Below, in pieces: positions 1 through 9,558 of a DNA stretch of 64,000 bases. How positions within the stretch are numbered: position 1 is the first letter of the stretch; each line of letters opens with the position of its first letter. Source of the DNA: Stentor roeselii (Eukaryota; Ciliophora; Heterotrichea; Heterotrichida; Stentoridae). The stretch is from positions 62,001 through 126,000 of the forward strand of contig RSEH01000029.1 of the NCBI GenBank assembly GCA_006503475.1, read 5' to 3'. The notes under the pieces were generated by a model. It saw only the letters and a program-made list of their open reading frames with translations. It was not told the DNA's origin and did no database searches. The position numbers were made by a program, and so were the translations under genes.

Positions 1-219
1 TGAATTTTTTCTTGGTTTCGTTTGGGATGACTGAGTTATTGTTGGCATACTTGTATTTAAGGCTCTTAAAGGTGGAAGTTTCTTTGGCCTTGGGATTAGT
101 TTTGGCTTTTGAAGAACGGGAGAAAGATCGAATGAGTTAAACCTTGGAGAGTATTTTCTTCTAGTTGAAGGACTCTTTTTTCTTTCCACGTTTCTTAGTA
201 AAAAGTAGTTGACGTACAT
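1..219 (-). CDS. Partial basic Ser/Pro/Lys-rich protein, left edge
   Basis: An open frame of 73 codons runs from an ATG at 217-219 on the minus strand to the window edge, so the 3' part is missing. An in-frame TAA lies directly before the ATG, which fixes it as the first possible start. The visible part is strongly basic and rich in Lys, Arg, Ser and Pro, with no domain I recognise. It is divergent from the zinc-finger gene at 254, leaving about 34 bp for both promoters, the compact arrangement seen elsewhere in this window. Coding status rests on the open frame, codon texture and context; function is unknown. Confidence 0.6.
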   Translation of the reverse strand, partial: MYVNYFLLRNVERKKSPSTRRKYSPRFNSFDLSPVLQKPKLIPRPKKLPPLRALNTSMPTITQSSQTKPRKNS

Positions 220-253
220 TTAATTAGATATTTAGCTCATTTTTCGTGTAATA

Positions 254-1531
254 ATGGAACTTTGCGATACTTTCAAACCTATTCCTGTGACTTGTGACTA
301 CTGGTAACCTCCACTCAGCAACAAAGAGTTCTCCTCATCAACAATTCTCTTCCACCACAAAAAGCACCATCCCGAGCTTCCAGGAAAATACACTCCAAAC
401 CGTATCCAATGCCAGAAATGTCTCGAAACAGTTCAAATCAATAGTTTATTCTTCCACAACACGACATGTGAAAAACGTTTAAAAAAGGTAGATCTTCTTC
501 CAATAACCGAGGAAAAAGAGCCGGGAAAGTCTATTTGTCGTTACTGCAAACGAAAATTCGCATCAAATCGAATAGAAAAACACCAAACAGCCTGCGAAAC
601 AGCCTGCAAGAAGCGTCCAATCTTCGACATCCTTCGAAAGCGAGTGCCTTATCAAGAGACCCTTAAACTAAAGAACAAGTCTCGTCGATCTGAGTTAAAT
701 TTAAAGTACTCCAACTCAAAATGGCAAAAGCAACACATTCAAATGTTGAAAAATTTAAGAGTTGAGAATGAAATCAGTTTTTATGAAGATTTTGTTACTT
801 GTCCTCATTGTTCAAGACGATTTGCTCCGGCTTCTGCTGAGAAACATGTGGAAATATGTAAAAATATTTTTAATAAACCGAAACCACTACCCACTGCATT
901 TTGTAGGAATCTTCCGGAATTGAAGAACTCGGCTTGCTTTAATGTTAAGACCAACTCGCTTAAGAATTTAACTCGACCTGGATCGGTTATTTGTAGGTCC
1001 AAGGATAAGAATTTAGGAATTTTGTCGACTTCTATTGATGAGACTTCTACTCCAGAACTTTCTCCTGGAAGGTTTTTGAAGGACTTGAATCCGAGTATAA
1101 GGGAATCAAGATCTCTTTCAAGTTCCAAAAGAGTCCAAAAGTTTTCAACCTTCGACCTAGTCCACAAGCTACGGCCAAGCAGTACAATAAAAAACCTAAA
1201 CCATCTGAACCTAATCAGCATAAAAAACGAAAAACCCCAAAAAAATCCAATTCAAGACCGAGTCGAAAAAACCCTTCAAAGCAACCAAAGCACTCAACTC
1301 ATTCCAATTCTTCAAAGTTCCCAAGGCGCCCACCTTCCACAGCCATTCTCAAACCAATCCTTCCGTTCATCTCAAGAAAGCAAGACCCGTGGCAGGCATC
1401 AGGACCAAAAACGTTCAAAAAGTTCTCAAAAGCTCGGAGAAGTCACAAATTGTCACGTTTGCGGTTTTTTAGTTCCTGGAATTGCGAAGTTCTGTTCAAT
1501 GTGCGGAGTGATTCGAGGTGCCGGGTTTTAA
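254..1531 (+). CDS. ZC2HC1-family zinc-finger protein, one 15-nt intron
   Basis: Two exons, 254-303 and 319-1531, encode 420 aa. Removing the 15-nt intron at 304-318 joins TG to C and makes the second Cys of a CDYC zinc knuckle (residues 14-17), so splicing is needed for the fold. Four C2HC/C2H2-like units follow one another: CDYC...HH, CQKC...H...C, CRYC...KH...C (about residue 90) and CPHC...KH...C (about residue 175). The last two, with a KKRPIFDILRKR stretch and a SKWQKQH stretch between them, follow the layout of animal ZC2HC1A/B proteins (established family pattern). The Ser/Lys-rich tail ends in a zinc ribbon, CHVC...CSMC. Molecular role is not known; many protist members are ciliary (inference). 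Confidence 0.85.
304..318 (+). other. 15-nt spliceosomal intron
   Basis: GTAACCTCCACTCAG. It contains an in-frame TAA, so it must be removed. Phase 2; splicing restores a Cys codon of a zinc finger. Confidence 0.9.
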
Positions 1532-1565
1532 TTTTCCTGCTAATTATTTAATAAAGTCGCCCTTA

Positions 1566-3758
1566 ATGGATCAAGAAAAAATTTGGATGAATCGACAGGA
1601 CCTGGAAGCGAAGGTTAAAGACTTGCAGCAGAAACTTCTTGAACAAGAAATTCGGTTTTCCCTTCTTGAATCAGTGGAAAAAATGAAAAGTGTTGAAAAG
1701 GACTTGCTTGAGATTCGGTTGAATCAGGTAAAATCTGAGGATTTCTCGATTTTTAAAGAAATGCAAATTGTTTCACAGGAACTTTTAGAAAAAAATTCAG
1801 TTATTCAGATTATGGAAAATCGACTTGAAACTCTTACAAGGGAAAAAAGTCAGGAAAATTGGAAAGTTTTGAAGGAAAATGAATTATTGAAAAATCAGGT
1901 TTTGATCTTGCAGGATAGTCAAGAGAAGATGAGGAAAAGTAACTTAAAAATCAATGAAAAGTTCGTGAAATGTCAGGAAATTACTGAAAAAATTGAAAGT
2001 TGTCAGAGTTTTTCTTGTGAGTTTTATGAGAAGGTGATTAGGGAGAAGGAGGAGATGATAAAGAAGATGATTGATGAAGTTTCGGAGGTTCGTGCTCAGT
2101 TGGAACTATTGAAACAAGAGAGTTTTGTGGATGATAAAGAAAAAATCGATTTTTTCAAGAAAATTTGGAAACTTTCTCATTATCAAAGAGAACAAGTGCT
2201 GAAAATAATTGATGGGAAAGACTTGTATCAGGAAAGTAATGAAAAACTGAAAACTTTGATGAAAGAGTATGAAAAAAAAATCCCTTTCATTTTGAAACAG
2301 AAGAAAAACTATGAACAACTGATAAAGGATCATGAAGACCTGAAGTTTAATTACTCGAAATTGAAATCAGAATTAGAAACTGCCCAGTTATCATTAAACT
2401 CACTGAAAGAAGAAATGAAAGACCTAGATTCATTAAAAGAGCAAAATTCTTACCTTTCTAATCAACTTGTCCAAATTCTAAGCAACTCTTCCCAAGGCTC
2501 GTCTTTAGACTACTCTTCCATCAAAACTCTTGTATTCGAAGTGATAGACTACGGATTAGTCTTTGCCCAACAAGAAGCGCTCATCAGTCAACTTGAATCT
2601 GAAAACAAAGACCTCCGTTCAAGGCCAGTGATCATTGAAGAGCATATTCCAGGTCCTGAAGTGGAAAAACTGCTATTTCTAGAAGCTTTTTACCAGAAAA
2701 ACAAAGAAAACACTGAAGCTCTTCTTAATCAGATAAAAAATCTAGATATTGAAAATTCTGAATTGAAAGGAAAACTCGAATTCGCTTTAAAAAACGAGGA
2801 AAATTTGAAAAATTTGATAAAATCTGCAAAATCTCAAAAACAAACAGAAAAAATCCTGACCCCTCCCGTGGTTTTAACCCCTTTTCCCTTTGATTTACTG
2901 AAAGAAAGTCAAAAAATGCAGAACTCTTGCATCGAAGAGTATAAAAAAGAACTCATTCGTCTTCAAAATGAAAATTTCTCAATGATCGAGCTTCTAGAAG
3001 ACAATAAAACTCGCTTGTTTCAATCAATTCAAAGTTCTGACTTGAAACTTGAAAAACTTTTACATGAAAAATCAGCAATTTTCTGTGAATGTCAGAAACT
3101 TAAAAGCAAAATCCTTGAAATGGAAAAAATCATCAAAAGTCAAGATGAAAAATTGTCTAAAGCTGAAAATGAACTGAAAAAACCGAAAATTGAACCCAAA
3201 GAATTCGCTGCTGTTAATGAACTTCATGAATGTCGAACGAAATTGATTCAAACTGAGGAAAAATTTTTGGAAATTCAGAAGGAATGTGAAAAGTTGAGAC
3301 TGGAAAATAAAATTATTCATGAAAAACTTGAAACTGTTGCAAGGAAATCGAAAAATAATGAATTAGTCGCGAAAGTTAATGAATTGGTACAGGAAAATTA
3401 TTTGGTTAAAAGTACTGTTGAGCTTTTGCAGGAAAGAATGAAAAAAGTTGTTGCTAGCAACTTGCAACTTGAAGATCAGAACAGGAAGTTGCATCAGGAA
3501 TTAAATCAAAAGGTGATCAGCTCTCAGGATATTGGAGGTCAAGAACTGCTACTTTCTGCGGAATCTCAAACACTGGAGGACCCCCAAGTTTCTCAAGTCC
3601 TCAGAGAGTTCCAACAGAAAGTAAACGATTTGATAAAAGAAAACCAAAACAAAGACTCACAAATCACCTACTTGATGACTGTGCTATCTGAAAAACAAAG
3701 CCTTCCAGATATTCTCGGGAAGATCGTAAGTGCTTTACATAAGATTAGTAAGACTTAA
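1566..3758 (+). CDS. Long coiled-coil protein, possible centrosome/basal-body component
   Basis: 730 aa from the ATG at 1566; an in-frame ATG at 1518 would overlap the previous gene by 14 bp and is less likely. Almost the whole protein is heptad-rich Leu/Glu/Lys/Gln coiled coil, broken near residues 320-360 and around residue 430. No enzyme motif or transmembrane segment is seen. Proteins of this kind in ciliates are often basal-body or cytoskeletal scaffolds, but sequence alone does not say which. It begins 34 bp after the zinc-finger gene. Its stop TAA is followed directly by another ATG (3759). Confidence 0.85.
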   Translation: MDQEKIWMNRQDLEAKVKDLQQKLLEQEIRFSLLESVEKMKSVEKDLLEIRLNQVKSEDFSIFKEMQIVSQELLEKNSVIQIMENRLETLTREKSQENWKVLKENELLKNQVLILQDSQEKMRKSNLKINEKFVKCQEITEKIESCQSFSCEFYEKVIREKEEMIKKMIDEVSEVRAQLELLKQESFVDDKEKIDFFKKIWKLSHYQREQVLKIIDGKDLYQESNEKLKTLMKEYEKKIPFILKQKKNYEQLIKDHEDLKFNYSKLKSELETAQLSLNSLKEEMKDLDSLKEQNSYLSNQLVQILSNSSQGSSLDYSSIKTLVFEVIDYGLVFAQQEALISQLESENKDLRSRPVIIEEHIPGPEVEKLLFLEAFYQKNKENTEALLNQIKNLDIENSELKGKLEFALKNEENLKNLIKSAKSQKQTEKILTPPVVLTPFPFDLLKESQKMQNSCIEEYKKELIRLQNENFSMIELLEDNKTRLFQSIQSSDLKLEKLLHEKSAIFCECQKLKSKILEMEKIIKSQDEKLSKAENELKKPKIEPKEFAAVNELHECRTKLIQTEEKFLEIQKECEKLRLENKIIHEKLETVARKSKNNELVAKVNELVQENYLVKSTVELLQERMKKVVASNLQLEDQNRKLHQELNQKVISSQDIGGQELLLSAESQTLEDPQVSQVLREFQQKVNDLIKENQNKDSQITYLMTVLSEKQSLPDILGKIVSALHKISKT

Positions 3759-3926
3759 ATGGACTTAGAGGAAAGAAATTTCGCTGTTGTTCATTATATG
3801 AACGGACAGCTTCATGTTGGCATCCATGGAAGTGGCAAGCATAAGCAGGCCGCAAACGAAAATGCCATTTATATCCACAACTTTAAATACTTGACTATTG
3901 TTTCTGTAAAGGAAGGAAGAGTTTGA
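3759..3926 (+). CDS. Possible 55-aa small protein
   Basis: An ATG follows the preceding stop codon without a gap and opens 55 codons ending in TGA. The peptide is mixed in composition, with several His and Lys (for example [16 protein letters not shown]) and no low complexity. It overlaps the last 32 bp of CFAP20 on the other strand. Against it: it fills a 136-bp 3' spacer and could be a chance frame in the upstream 3' UTR. No family recognised. Confidence 0.3.
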   Translation: MDLEERNFAVVHYMNGQLHVGIHGSGKHKQAANENAIYIHNFKYLTIVSVKEGRV

Positions 3927-4467
3927 ATTCTGGAGGTAGTTCTTCTTCTGAGTATAGCCGGTCACTGAAATAGATTCTCCTAAGTCTACAGTTGGCATGA
4001 AGCTGAACTCTAAGCGTCTCAATATAATTAGTTCCATAAGCTCTTCTAGTAAAATCACTCAAATTAAACTGAATCTGATTCCACCCTTCATCTAGTCTCA
4101 TAGGCATGGTGCATATGAAAGGTTTGACCCGAGTAGTGCTCTGATAGTTAGAAGCGCGGAACCGTCTTCTGATATTTTTATCATCTAAGACCTGAACCTC
4201 GAAAGTGAAGTATTTCTTCAAGTTCTTGATAATCATGACCAAAAACGGCAGCTTAATTCCTAAAGTCGCATTTGGATCGGCAGGACATGTGATGAAAGTA
4301 GTCGAAACGTTGGTACCCATGATTTCCAAAACACTGCTCTGGATGTCTGTGTCTGTTATTCGCTTTATGTGACCGTTTCTCACACTTTTGTCCCAGATCT
4401 GCAGCGGCTTGCTGCCGATACTGTAAAGAATTGAAAGGAAACCGGATTGAAAAGTATTCTTAAACAT
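3895..4467 (-). CDS. CFAP20: CFAP20 (Bug22/GTL3) cilia and flagella associated protein
   Basis: 190 aa, close to the usual 193. The protein follows CFAP20 almost residue for residue: [16 protein letters not shown] at the N-terminus, [47 protein letters not shown] and [11 protein letters not shown], ending in FLPLQKQ. An in-frame ATG 13 codons upstream (4506) exists, but the conserved start is MFKN at 4467. In other eukaryotes CFAP20 is an inner-junction protein of the axonemal doublet and basal body, needed for normal ciliary motion; Paramecium Bug22 has that role. A second CFAP20-fold gene lies at 54.5 kb. Confidence 0.97.
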   Translation of the reverse strand: MFKNTFQSGFLSILYSIGSKPLQIWDKSVRNGHIKRITDTDIQSSVLEIMGTNVSTTFITCPADPNATLGIKLPFLVMIIKNLKKYFTFEVQVLDDKNIRRRFRASNYQSTTRVKPFICTMPMRLDEGWNQIQFNLSDFTRRAYGTNYIETLRVQLHANCRLRRIYFSDRLYSEEELPPEFKLFLPLQKQ

Positions 4468-5541
4468 GGTAACTGTTTTGTAAAGATGAAAGATTATGAT
4501 GAGCATCTTTGAACTGCCCGGGGATGGGTTTTAAGGGGTTGGAGAAGGGAATGATTTTAAAAAGAATAGAGAGGGTTGATTTTTTTATTTTGGATTGGTG
4601 AGGATGGTATTTGAATGAAGGAATTTGGGTTTAAGGGGTTAAAGGTTTTGATTTTATTGAGAAAGGATGAAGGGGATAGTTTGAAGCAGGGTTGAATTAT
4701 TTCTTTGATTTTTAGAACGAAATGTTTAGAAATGGTTTTTGAACAGTTTTAGTTTTTAGGGGAATTAATCATGCTGGATAGGTTTTAATGTTTTTATTAG
4801 TTTATAGAAGTTCTTTAAGATATTAGGTTTGAATTATATCAAAATTATTTAATGGCAGAAAAAGATCAAAAAAATAATAAAGAGGCTATTTGCAATACCT
4901 CCAGTCTAATCGTTTTGAATGAATTCAAGGATTCAAGAGTTTAATTATTATTTCAAAGATTGAAAATAATAGGCTTGATTCTTTAACTAAAGGTTGTAGA
5001 GATAATCTTTTTAGAATTTTCGGATTTGAAAAAAAAAAAATCGAAATTATAACCAATCTAAGTAAACCAAAGACTCTACTAAATTAAACCATATCAACAA
5101 TGCGATCCAAATAAACAATAATTTAACTCATCAGATAAATAAACCAAAGACTCTGTTAAATTAACCATATCAACAATTCAATCTAAAGGCAACAATTCAA
5201 CTAATCAAATATAAAAACCCACCCTTAAATGCATTTTTTCATCCATAGTAATAAAGAGCGATCATAAACTAGACTATATATATTAATTGATTTAAGTGAT
5301 GGGTGAGATATATGTAAGAATACAAATTTTCGTTCCTCTTCTTGAATTTTGATGATTTTCTTGAAAATTCTTAGAATTTTCAATGATATTTGCAAGTCGA
5401 AACCTATTGAAACAATAAATTTTAAAAACGATTCCGAAAAATCAAGTTAAACCTGACTTTAATTTCCATAATAAAAAGTCTTTAATTTTTAAATCTTCCC
5501 ATTAATCCTATTGAAGCTATTCTTGGTCCACAATTAATAAA
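4468..5541. other. AT-rich divergent spacer
   Basis: About 1.07 kb between the CFAP20 start (minus) and the next plus-strand gene. Strongly AT-rich, with no convincing ORF or RNA gene. It holds a two-copy direct repeat (5063-5211) and an A11 run near 5030-5040. It must carry the promoters of both genes. Confidence 0.6.
5063..5211. repeat. Two-copy direct repeat, period about 77 bp
   Basis: The sequence TAAACCAAAGACTCT recurs at 5063 and 5140. Both copies continue with similar text (AAATTAA-ACCATATCAACAAT), then diverge. This looks like a local tandem duplication in the spacer. Confidence 0.75.
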
Positions 5542-6492
5542 ATGAACAACTCAGATAACTTTTTACAGGTAAAGAGAGGACGACCCAAGAAAATGGCTGA
5601 AGATGCTAAAAGGAAGCAAGCGATCACCTTCCAAACGCAAGCTGTGACCTCAGCTCGCCTTTATTCCGATCTTTTGAAATACTATTCAAAAGAGAATTAC
5701 GACCAGAAACTGAGGAACATGATCTGGAACATCCCTCAAGTAGTGAAGTTACCAAACAAAATCCTTCAGCTTCCACTCCAGAACTTTTTAGAAGAATCAG
5801 TCAAGCAGATGATGATTACCGAGCCAGAATTAGCTGGATTCACCCTGGTCCTGGAAAGATTAGACTTGACCAACACTGAAATTCCCTTAGAAGAACTACT
5901 GAAAATCTGTTTTTTCATCTCGAAAATAAACTTCGAAAGTGACGAAGACATCTTGAAAACAATGAAAGACAATTTAAAAGCTCAGTTTAAAAACTTCGAG
6001 CAAAATTTGATGAAAGTAAATCCTTCGATGCCGTTTTCAATCTCTGAAATCAACAAAAGGTACCAAAAGTTAAACAGGTTCATGCATTCAAACGTGAACT
6101 ACACCTACTACGTGGATGATATAATCCGACTATCCCCTCCCTATCAAATATCAGACAAAAAATTCGAAAAAAAAGAAGAAAACTCAATCAAAAAAGCTGA
6201 AAATACTGAAAAAATTCCTGAAAACTCTCAAAAAAAGCCTTTCACAATAAAATACCCAAAGGCCAAGTCAGAATCATTGAAAACGCCAGAATACATCGAA
6301 AGTATACTAGACCAGCATTTATCAGGTCTCGATTACAACAACTTGCTTCCTTTAGAAACCCACGAAAACTACCTAGAGCTAGAGCCTCTTGAAAGAGAAA
6401 AGCCCGAGATCCACCCATACGATTTCCTCAACTCAGACTATTCTATTCCAGAAAACGATTTTGAGTTGGAAATGCTTTTAAACTTTAGCTAA
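5542..6492 (+). CDS. AT-hook protein of unknown function
   Basis: 316 aa. Near the N-terminus (residues 11-17) is KRGRPKK, a canonical AT-hook core that binds the minor groove of AT-rich DNA, followed by more basic residues. The middle (about 30-190) is predicted helical, with conserved-looking Leu/Ile patches. The C-terminal part is rich in Lys, Glu and Pro and ends in an acidic, aromatic tail. This suggests a chromatin or transcription factor with an acidic activation-like tail, but no named domain beyond the AT-hook is recognised. The next gene starts 11 bp downstream. Confidence 0.75.
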   Translation: MNNSDNFLQVKRGRPKKMAEDAKRKQAITFQTQAVTSARLYSDLLKYYSKENYDQKLRNMIWNIPQVVKLPNKILQLPLQNFLEESVKQMMITEPELAGFTLVLERLDLTNTEIPLEELLKICFFISKINFESDEDILKTMKDNLKAQFKNFEQNLMKVNPSMPFSISEINKRYQKLNRFMHSNVNYTYYVDDIIRLSPPYQISDKKFEKKEENSIKKAENTEKIPENSQKKPFTIKYPKAKSESLKTPEYIESILDQHLSGLDYNNLLPLETHENYLELEPLEREKPEIHPYDFLNSDYSIPENDFELEMLLNFS

Positions 6493-6503
6493 TAACTTGA
6501 ATA

Positions 6504-8384
6504 ATGTCTTGCATCTGCTTTATTTGCAAAGACCAGCAGAGTCGTCCAGCCCATGAAGGTTTCATTGAATCTGCCTTCACGTTGAAGACCTGCACTGGAA
6601 ACCTGCTGATATCTGACTATTCAATTTCAATTGAACATGGTTATTTAGGCTTTCGACTCAACCGGTTTCTTAGTATTCACGCTTGTGACTCAGTCCTCGT
6701 CTTCCCCACGTGGACTGTTGAAGACTGCTTGTTTGTTGAAGTCTATCAAGGAACTACTCTTGTCGGTCTCGGGAAAGTCTTTTTGGCGCAGTGTTCTTTT
6801 GAAGGTCCTCAAAAAATCACTGATTTTGAATGGTTCACTGATGTTGTCGCGGAGGTCGAGGTTAGGATGGACTTTTTCCCTGCTGAGTCGAAGGAATTCA
6901 ATGCGGTCGCTGTTTATAGAGAAACGCTTGGAAGTGAAGAGTCGGACAAGATTCATATGAAGGTTAGGGTTAATGACTCGCAAGTTGATCATAGGATTAA
7001 AGACGCTGTCTTGGCTTATAAGACGGAAATATGGCAGTTGGTCTCTGTCAGTGATATTAATGATGAAGTGGAAGTCACTCTTACTTGTGATAAAAAAGAA
7101 ACTTCTTTGATACTCCCGAAATGTGAGAAATCGGTTTTGTATACTGCTGTACCTACACCACTTATGGAAGGAAATTTTTTGGCTTTGTATTTGGTACCGT
7201 TTTTTTCTTATTTTCAGGTTGAGTCTTCTAATACTGTTTTTTTGCAGATTGCGAAAAGTAATAATATTTGGATTGAAAGTCTTGCGGAAAATACTAGTTT
7301 ATTGATTTCACTTAAGTCACCACTTTGGAGTGAAGGGGTTAATAATGAAGTTACTTTGAATATTCAGGATTTTAATGAAACTTTTGACTATCAGTTTGTT
7401 TCTTACACAGTTGATGATAAAATCGTCATTAAATGTATGGAAGAAGGAAAACTCGCAGCTGTTGGCATTTTAAAACTGAGAGAAATCGCAGATGTGCAAC
7501 CTGGAAAGTCTTTTCAAAGCAGCCTCCAAATCGGTTACAACTCTTGTCAAGTCTGGCTGACAGTGAACCCTCGTAAGAGAGACCTAAATGAAATAAAAGC
7601 GGAAGGGCACGCTGAACTTGCCAAAACGACTCAAAAGCTTACTTTCAAAGATCCAGTCTTTTTAGACGTTTTGGAACTTCTGGAGTTTAAGATCAACAAA
7701 ATGAAGAATAAAAACTTGATGGTTACCACTCAGAATAACAAAATTTCTACTAAAAATGAATGGCTTAAGAAGAAAATAACTGAACTAGAAAGAGCTCCTA
7801 ATTTAAGTGACTATAAAAAAGCTGAGGCGAAGAAAACTGTGAAGACTGATGCGGTTAAAAAGGAAGTTATTGATGGAATTTGCTCTTGTGGAAGACCGAA
7901 TCCGAGGTTTAAAGGGTATTGCGAAGAGTGTGTTAAATTGATTAAAGCGGATTATGAAAGAGTTTTTAATTGGTTCTCGCCCATAGAGAAAAAACACAAA
8001 GACCTAGAAGATAAATTCATCAATATTAATGGAAGAAAAATCTTGTTGGAACTCAAGATTAAAAGACTTGAGGAAAGAATAGCAAGGCCTATAGCATTAA
8101 ATGATGATACTGATATTGAAACCGCAGCCCAACTCAAAGCTTCTTTAAAAAAGTTACAGGAAGATATTGTGAATTTACAGCAGGATTCAGAAAATACAGC
8201 TGACATGTATTTGAAACAGGAGCAGCAGATTAATAAAGAAATTTCTAGAGTCATGAAAGAAAAGGAAAGTGGGGTGAAAGTCATTCAAGAAATGAATTCA
8301 AAGATTTCGAGTAATGAAGAGGTGGTAGCTCAGGCTAAGGAGCGGTTGGTTTTTAAGCAGTATTTTAATGAAAAATATAAATAA
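6504..8384 (+). CDS. Possible C2-like plus coiled-coil protein with zinc knuckle
   Basis: 626 aa. The N-terminus has CICFIC. Residues about 15-130 and 265-350 look like two beta-sandwich segments resembling C2 domains (PTWTVEDCLFVEVYQG then GLGKVFL; LWSEGVNNEVTLNI then AVGILKLRE). Calcium-binding aspartates are not obvious, so any C2 domain would be calcium independent. Around residue 455 is a four-cysteine knuckle, CSCGRP...GYCEEC. The rest to the C-terminus is coiled coil. Proteins combining C2-like domains with long coiled coils are often ciliary or centrosomal (inference). Function unassigned. Confidence 0.7.
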   Translation: MSCICFICKDQQSRPAHEGFIESAFTLKTCTGNLLISDYSISIEHGYLGFRLNRFLSIHACDSVLVFPTWTVEDCLFVEVYQGTTLVGLGKVFLAQCSFEGPQKITDFEWFTDVVAEVEVRMDFFPAESKEFNAVAVYRETLGSEESDKIHMKVRVNDSQVDHRIKDAVLAYKTEIWQLVSVSDINDEVEVTLTCDKKETSLILPKCEKSVLYTAVPTPLMEGNFLALYLVPFFSYFQVESSNTVFLQIAKSNNIWIESLAENTSLLISLKSPLWSEGVNNEVTLNIQDFNETFDYQFVSYTVDDKIVIKCMEEGKLAAVGILKLREIADVQPGKSFQSSLQIGYNSCQVWLTVNPRKRDLNEIKAEGHAELAKTTQKLTFKDPVFLDVLELLEFKINKMKNKNLMVTTQNNKISTKNEWLKKKITELERAPNLSDYKKAEAKKTVKTDAVKKEVIDGICSCGRPNPRFKGYCEECVKLIKADYERVFNWFSPIEKKHKDLEDKFININGRKILLELKIKRLEERIARPIALNDDTDIETAAQLKASLKKLQEDIVNLQQDSENTADMYLKQEQQINKEISRVMKEKESGVKVIQEMNSKISSNEEVVAQAKERLVFKQYFNEKYK

Positions 8385-8498
8385 CTTAAACGATTTTCAA
8401 TTATAGGTAACTTATGATTTGACTCAGTATTTAATGTTTCTGTCTCCAAGTATTTAAAACTATTGTTAAGAAAACCTATCTTTTTTACTATCTTAAAT

Positions 8499-9434
8499 TT
8501 AATTCAACTTATTCAAACTTTTTCCATTATTCTGGTAAAACTTTCCTGAAACTGGAGAAACGGAAATTCTGTTCTTATTATTTTGTCTCTGAATCTTCGC
8601 ATCTTTGACGAGTTGTTTAATTTTATATCTATATGTATTCTTTTCTTTCATTTCAATAGATTCTCTCAGCCTTAAAGCTTTTTCCTTTACTCCAATCTTT
8701 TTTTGAGAGGCTGCTGATACTGAAGGCAAAGGAGTTGATTGCACATCACTACTTCGGACTTCACTATCAAAATAAGCTTGTGCTTCATAATCTTCAGTTT
8801 TTCTTTGACTTTCATTATCGAAACTACGAATTGACTTTGTCACTGAGGGAGCGATTCCTTTTCGATCTGCAGTTTCAATTAAATTTTGAAGGTCTCTTGC
8901 TTTTTTTGCCTGGTCCCAAGCTTTGACGAGTGTTTCTCTTTCTTGCTTCTTCTTGATCAGTCCCATATTCTTCTGATCAACATAAATTTTATAATCCAAG
9001 TCATTATTCGTTCTATCAGACTCTAGTTCTTTATACTTCAGAGAATTGAAAGACTGGTGCTTGTAAGCCAGTTGCTCACTCAAGTCTTTCCTCAGCTGCT
9101 GCATTTGAAGTAACTCCCTTTGTCTTCGAATTTCGCGAGGTGTCTGAGGAAGGTCGGGATAACCGTAAAACTTTTCATCGATTCCAGGTTTTGAACGTTC
9201 TTGCTTTTGCTTTAATTTTTGGTTGTTTTTTTCAATCATTTGTTTTTCCAGGAATTCTTTGTAGGAATCATGCTCTCGATTTGGATGAGGAGGGAAAGCT
9301 AGACCGGTCTGATTAGATGGAGATTGAGACTTTTCCTCAATTCTTTGCTCTAGTTTGTTTATGTATTTGGAGAGCTGGTCTGATTCGAGTTCACATGAAA
9401 AGTTTATGTTTTTGAAATAGTGTCTTCGGCTCAT
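8499..9434 (-). CDS. Charged coiled-coil protein
   Basis: 311 aa, rich in Lys, Glu, Gln and Arg. Central coiled-coil stretches include YKEFLEKQMIEKNNQKLKQ and LREQ/QLRKDLSEQL-type segments. A similar Tyr-x-x-Phe-Leu-x-x-Gln block (YKDFLDQQVRDSAKF) occurs in the coiled-coil protein at 37.4-38.8 kb, so the two may belong to one loose family. The spacing recalls CSPP1/CCDC66-type microtubule proteins, but that is only a suggestion. The start is fixed by a short AT-rich divergent spacer shared with the FEN1-like gene, 124 bp away. Confidence 0.75.
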   Translation of the reverse strand: MSRRHYFKNINFSCELESDQLSKYINKLEQRIEEKSQSPSNQTGLAFPPHPNREHDSYKEFLEKQMIEKNNQKLKQKQERSKPGIDEKFYGYPDLPQTPREIRRQRELLQMQQLRKDLSEQLAYKHQSFNSLKYKELESDRTNNDLDYKIYVDQKNMGLIKKKQERETLVKAWDQAKKARDLQNLIETADRKGIAPSVTKSIRSFDNESQRKTEDYEAQAYFDSEVRSSDVQSTPLPSVSAASQKKIGVKEKALRLRESIEMKEKNTYRYKIKQLVKDAKIQRQNNKNRISVSPVSGKFYQNNGKSLNKLN

Positions 9435-9558
9435 GATAATTAATTATATCATTATGATAACTCTATAATAACCTAATAATTACCCCAATCCTGAATCATG
9501 AAAATGATTATGAAACATTAATCTCTGTAATAAAAATCCAACTCAATCTGATAATCAA

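Noticed and set aside
3765-4058. 97-aa minus-strand frame overlapping CFAP20
   Set aside because: Different frame from CFAP20, whose own frame is conserved to its stop at 3895; no intron links them.
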